DNA of 6,234 bases from an uncultured Verrucomicrobiae bacterium. GTDB lineage: Bacteria > Verrucomicrobiota > Verrucomicrobiia > Verrucomicrobiales > DEV007. The translations under genes were made by a program, and so were the position numbers. The stretch spans positions 1 through 6,234 of the forward strand of contig CALDKL010000133.1 in the NCBI GenBank assembly GCA_937898895.1, read 5' to 3'. Within the stretch, counting starts at the first letter, position 1; each line of letters starts with the position of its first letter. The notes beneath the pieces are model-generated. The model had not been told where the DNA came from. It did no database searches and was given only the letters and a program-made list of their open reading frames with translations. Positions 4,501 to 6,234 of this stretch are shown here, in pieces.

Positions 4501-6234
4501 TCACCCCACCGCCTTCCCCCACAACTCTGCAAAGGCACCGCCTTTCCCAATCAATTCCCCGGGCGCCCCCTGCTCGATGACCTGGCCATCGCCCATCACC
4601 ACCACCTGATCGGCATGCCGCAGGGTACTGAGGCGATGCGCCAGAACAAAGCTCGTCCTTCCCGCCATCAATAAGCGCATCGCCTTCTGCGTCCTCGCCT
4701 CGGTCAGAGGGTCGATCGCACTGGTGGCCTCGTCGAGAATCAAAATCCGGGGATCGGCGATGAGGGCACGGGCGAAGCAGATCAACTGCCGCTGGCCCAG
4801 GGACAGGCTGGAGCCACGTTCGCCCACCTCGGCATCGAGCCCTCCGGGGATGGCCTCGATTGTTTCAAGACAGTCGAGTCGTGCGAGCGCCTCGCGCACG
4901 TCCTCGCGGCTCGCGCCGGGTTTCACGACACAGATATTCTCAAATACGCTGCCCGCGAAGAGGTGATTCTGCTGCGGCACGATGCCGAGATGACGGTGAA
5001 GCCAGTGACTCGAGAGAGTGCGGGTATCGCGGCCGTCGATGAGCACGGCACCGGTCTCGGGCAAATAAAACTTGGCGATCAATCCGGCGACCGTACTCTT
5101 GCCGCTGCCCGTCGCTCCGACAATGGCGATACATTGGCCGGCGTGGGCGGAAAACGTGACGTCGCGGAGGACAGGTCTTCCCGCGACGTAGGAAAAACCA
5201 ACCTCTCGCAGCGCGACGTGCCCCTCGAGACGATCCGGTGAAATCGCGTCGGGCGGATCAGTCCATTCTGGGACCGTGTCGAGAATGGCGAAGACCCGTT
5301 CGGCCCCGGCCATCGCGGTGAGAGCCTCGTTGAACATATTCCCAAGGATGGTGATCGGGCTGAAAAACAGTCCTGCGAGAAAAAAGAACTGCACCATGCT
5401 GCCGAGTGTCGCAGGATTCTCCGCTGCGAGGACATGCCCGCCTCCCACGACCACGAGCAGCGCCATGAAAAGCTGGCCGTTCAGTTCAAGAAGCGGGAGA
5501 AAGGTACCCCCGAGACGAGCCGCCGTGTAGTTGTAGCGGGCGTGGTCCTCGACGAGATCTCGAAAGTGATCGGCATTGATCCGCTCGCGACCGAAGCTCT
5601 GCGTAACGCGGATGCCGCTGACGCTCTCGGCCATGGTCGCGGTGATGCGGCTGAAACTGTCGCTCTGGCGTCGATAGGCCTGACTGAGACGACGACGAAA
5701 ATAGAGATTCATACCCCAGACGATGGGGGCGATCCCGAGGACGAGGAGGAAGAGCCGCCAATCCTCGACGGCCATGAGAACGGCACATCCTGCCATTTGC
5801 CCGATGGAGACGAGCGAGACAAAGAGCACGTTCTGCACTCCGACGCGGACATTCTCCGCATCCCCGGTGAGACGGCTGATGAGACGCCCCACGGGTTGGC
5901 GATTGAAATATCCCATCGTCAGGCCGAGCCAGTGGCGGAACATCGCCAAACGCAGGTCATGGATAACAGCTTCGCCAATCTCGAGAGCCCATTGGATGCG
6001 ATATCGGAAAGTGAATTCGGTGAAGAGGGCGAAGGCAGCAAAGGCGGCAACCGCCCAGGCGAGCTGGTCTGCGTCGCCCCGGGCGACAGGCCCGTTGATG
6101 ATCGCCCCGACGCCCCAGGCGAGCACGGGCAACTGGATGCCCCGCAGAGCCACCGTGATGAAGAGCCCGATCATCTTCCGTCGATAGGCCCGGGTGAAGC
6201 GGAGGAGACGGCGGATCAGGGCCAATGAAAGAGG
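4501..6234 (-). CDS. ABC exporter half-transporter (membrane domain fused to ATPase), start at or beyond right edge
   Basis: This is a type IV (MsbA/ABCB-like) exporter half that would work as a homo- or heterodimer in the inner membrane, using ATP to move a substrate outward. Numbering is from TTG 6225-6223, which gives 574 residues. Six membrane segments lie at about 18-44, 56-73, 133-153, 157-176, 250-268 and 275-296, with the family motif G-R-L-I-S-R-L-T-G-D near 113-122. The ATPase domain is complete: A-loop Y346, Walker A GATGSGKST (370-378), Q-loop Q418, signature L-S-L-G-Q (474-478), Walker B ending D498 with catalytic E499, D-loop S-A-I-D (502-505) and H-loop H530. The signature has L for the usual first G, a common variant in exporters. 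TTG 6225 has no ribosome binding site, and the frame stays open (P-L-S) to the edge, so the true start is probably just outside. The length already matches the family's usual 570-600. Substrate cannot be read; lipid, peptide or drug export are all possible. The stop is TGA at 4503-4501. Confidence 0.95.
   Translation of the reverse strand, partial: PLSLALIRRLLRFTRAYRRKMIGLFITVALRGIQLPVLAWGVGAIINGPVARGDADQLAWAVAAFAAFALFTEFTFRYRIQWALEIGEAVIHDLRLAMFRHWLGLTMGYFNRQPVGRLISRLTGDAENVRVGVQNVLFVSLVSIGQMAGCAVLMAVEDWRLFLLVLGIAPIVWGMNLYFRRRLSQAYRRQSDSFSRITATMAESVSGIRVTQSFGRERINADHFRDLVEDHARYNYTAARLGGTFLPLLELNGQLFMALLVVVGGGHVLAAENPATLGSMVQFFFLAGLFFSPITILGNMFNEALTAMAGAERVFAILDTVPEWTDPPDAISPDRLEGHVALREVGFSYVAGRPVLRDVTFSAHAGQCIAIVGATGSGKSTVAGLIAKFYLPETGAVLIDGRDTRTLSSHWLHRHLGIVPQQNHLFAGSVFENICVVKPGASREDVREALARLDCLETIEAIPGGLDAEVGERGSSLSLGQRQLICFARALIADPRILILDEATSAIDPLTEARTQKAMRLLMAGRTSFVLAHRLSTLRHADQVVVMGDGQVIEQGAPGELIGKGGAFAELWGKAVG

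Noticed and set aside
3416..4609. A 397-codon plus-strand frame overlapping the end of the large gene and running past its stop.
   Set aside because: It is offset from the real frame, is rich in R, P, G and H, and reads antisense into the ABC gene. Its hydrophobic pattern is lost, while the main frame shows clear helices.
4785..4803. Altered ABC signature (L-S-L-G-Q) as a sign of a degenerate ATPase site.
   Set aside because: L in this position is common in active exporters, and Walker A, Walker B, the catalytic E499 and H530 are all intact.
5434..6228. A 264-codon plus-strand open frame opposite the ABC exporter.
   Set aside because: The minus strand here encodes an intact ABC membrane domain. 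The plus-strand translation is highly charged and low in complexity (H, D, E and G rich), as expected of an antisense shadow.
1..6234. tRNA or rRNA genes, CRISPR arrays, insertion sequences, direct or inverted repeats of note.
   Set aside because: None was seen on either strand; coding sequence accounts for nearly all of the window.

Overview
The window is GC-rich, gene-dense bacterial DNA with three protein-coding genes and no sign of RNA genes, mobile elements, CRISPR arrays or dispersed repeats. GC richness, heavy use of C-ending codons (CTC, TCC, GCC) and the lack of clear Shine-Dalgarno sites at the outer gene starts suggest a Gram-negative-type bacterium with an envelope. Verrucomicrobiota or a relative is my best guess, but it rests on general impression and no marker gene in the window fixes it.

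Layout, left to right: (1) positions 1-69, minus strand: the first 23 codons of a gene leaving the left edge, starting with a signal peptide or membrane anchor. (2) 70-221: a 152-bp divergent intergenic region with one weak sigma70-like promoter candidate facing each way, both implying very short or absent 5' leaders. (3) 222-4466, plus strand: a 1414-residue envelope protein of unknown function that fills two thirds of the window. (4) 4467-4500: a 34-bp convergent gap. (5) 4501-6234, minus strand: an ABC exporter half-transporter with its membrane domain fused to its ATPase domain. All its nucleotide-binding motifs are intact, and its start lies at or beyond the right edge.

The large protein is the item of interest. 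It is built from two similarly organised halves. Each has a signal-peptide-like segment, a long beta-rich and probably periplasmic region, and a cluster of membrane helices. The second signal-like segment (around residues 757-777) ends in a textbook A-Q-A/Q signal peptidase site and lies just after an arginine/lysine-rich cytoplasmic turn. The protein could therefore be a fusion of two exported proteins, a precursor cut in two, or a chain with an uncut internal anchor. An AGGAGG-ATG sequence just before that segment raises the possibility that the second half is also made separately. The predicted topology is self-consistent along the whole chain under the positive-inside rule. I recall uncharacterised proteins of the same layout from proteobacteria, but know of no assigned function.

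The three genes are not in one operon: the left gene is divergent from the large gene and the ABC gene is convergent with it. Nothing in the sequence ties the ABC exporter to the large protein functionally beyond proximity and shared membrane location.
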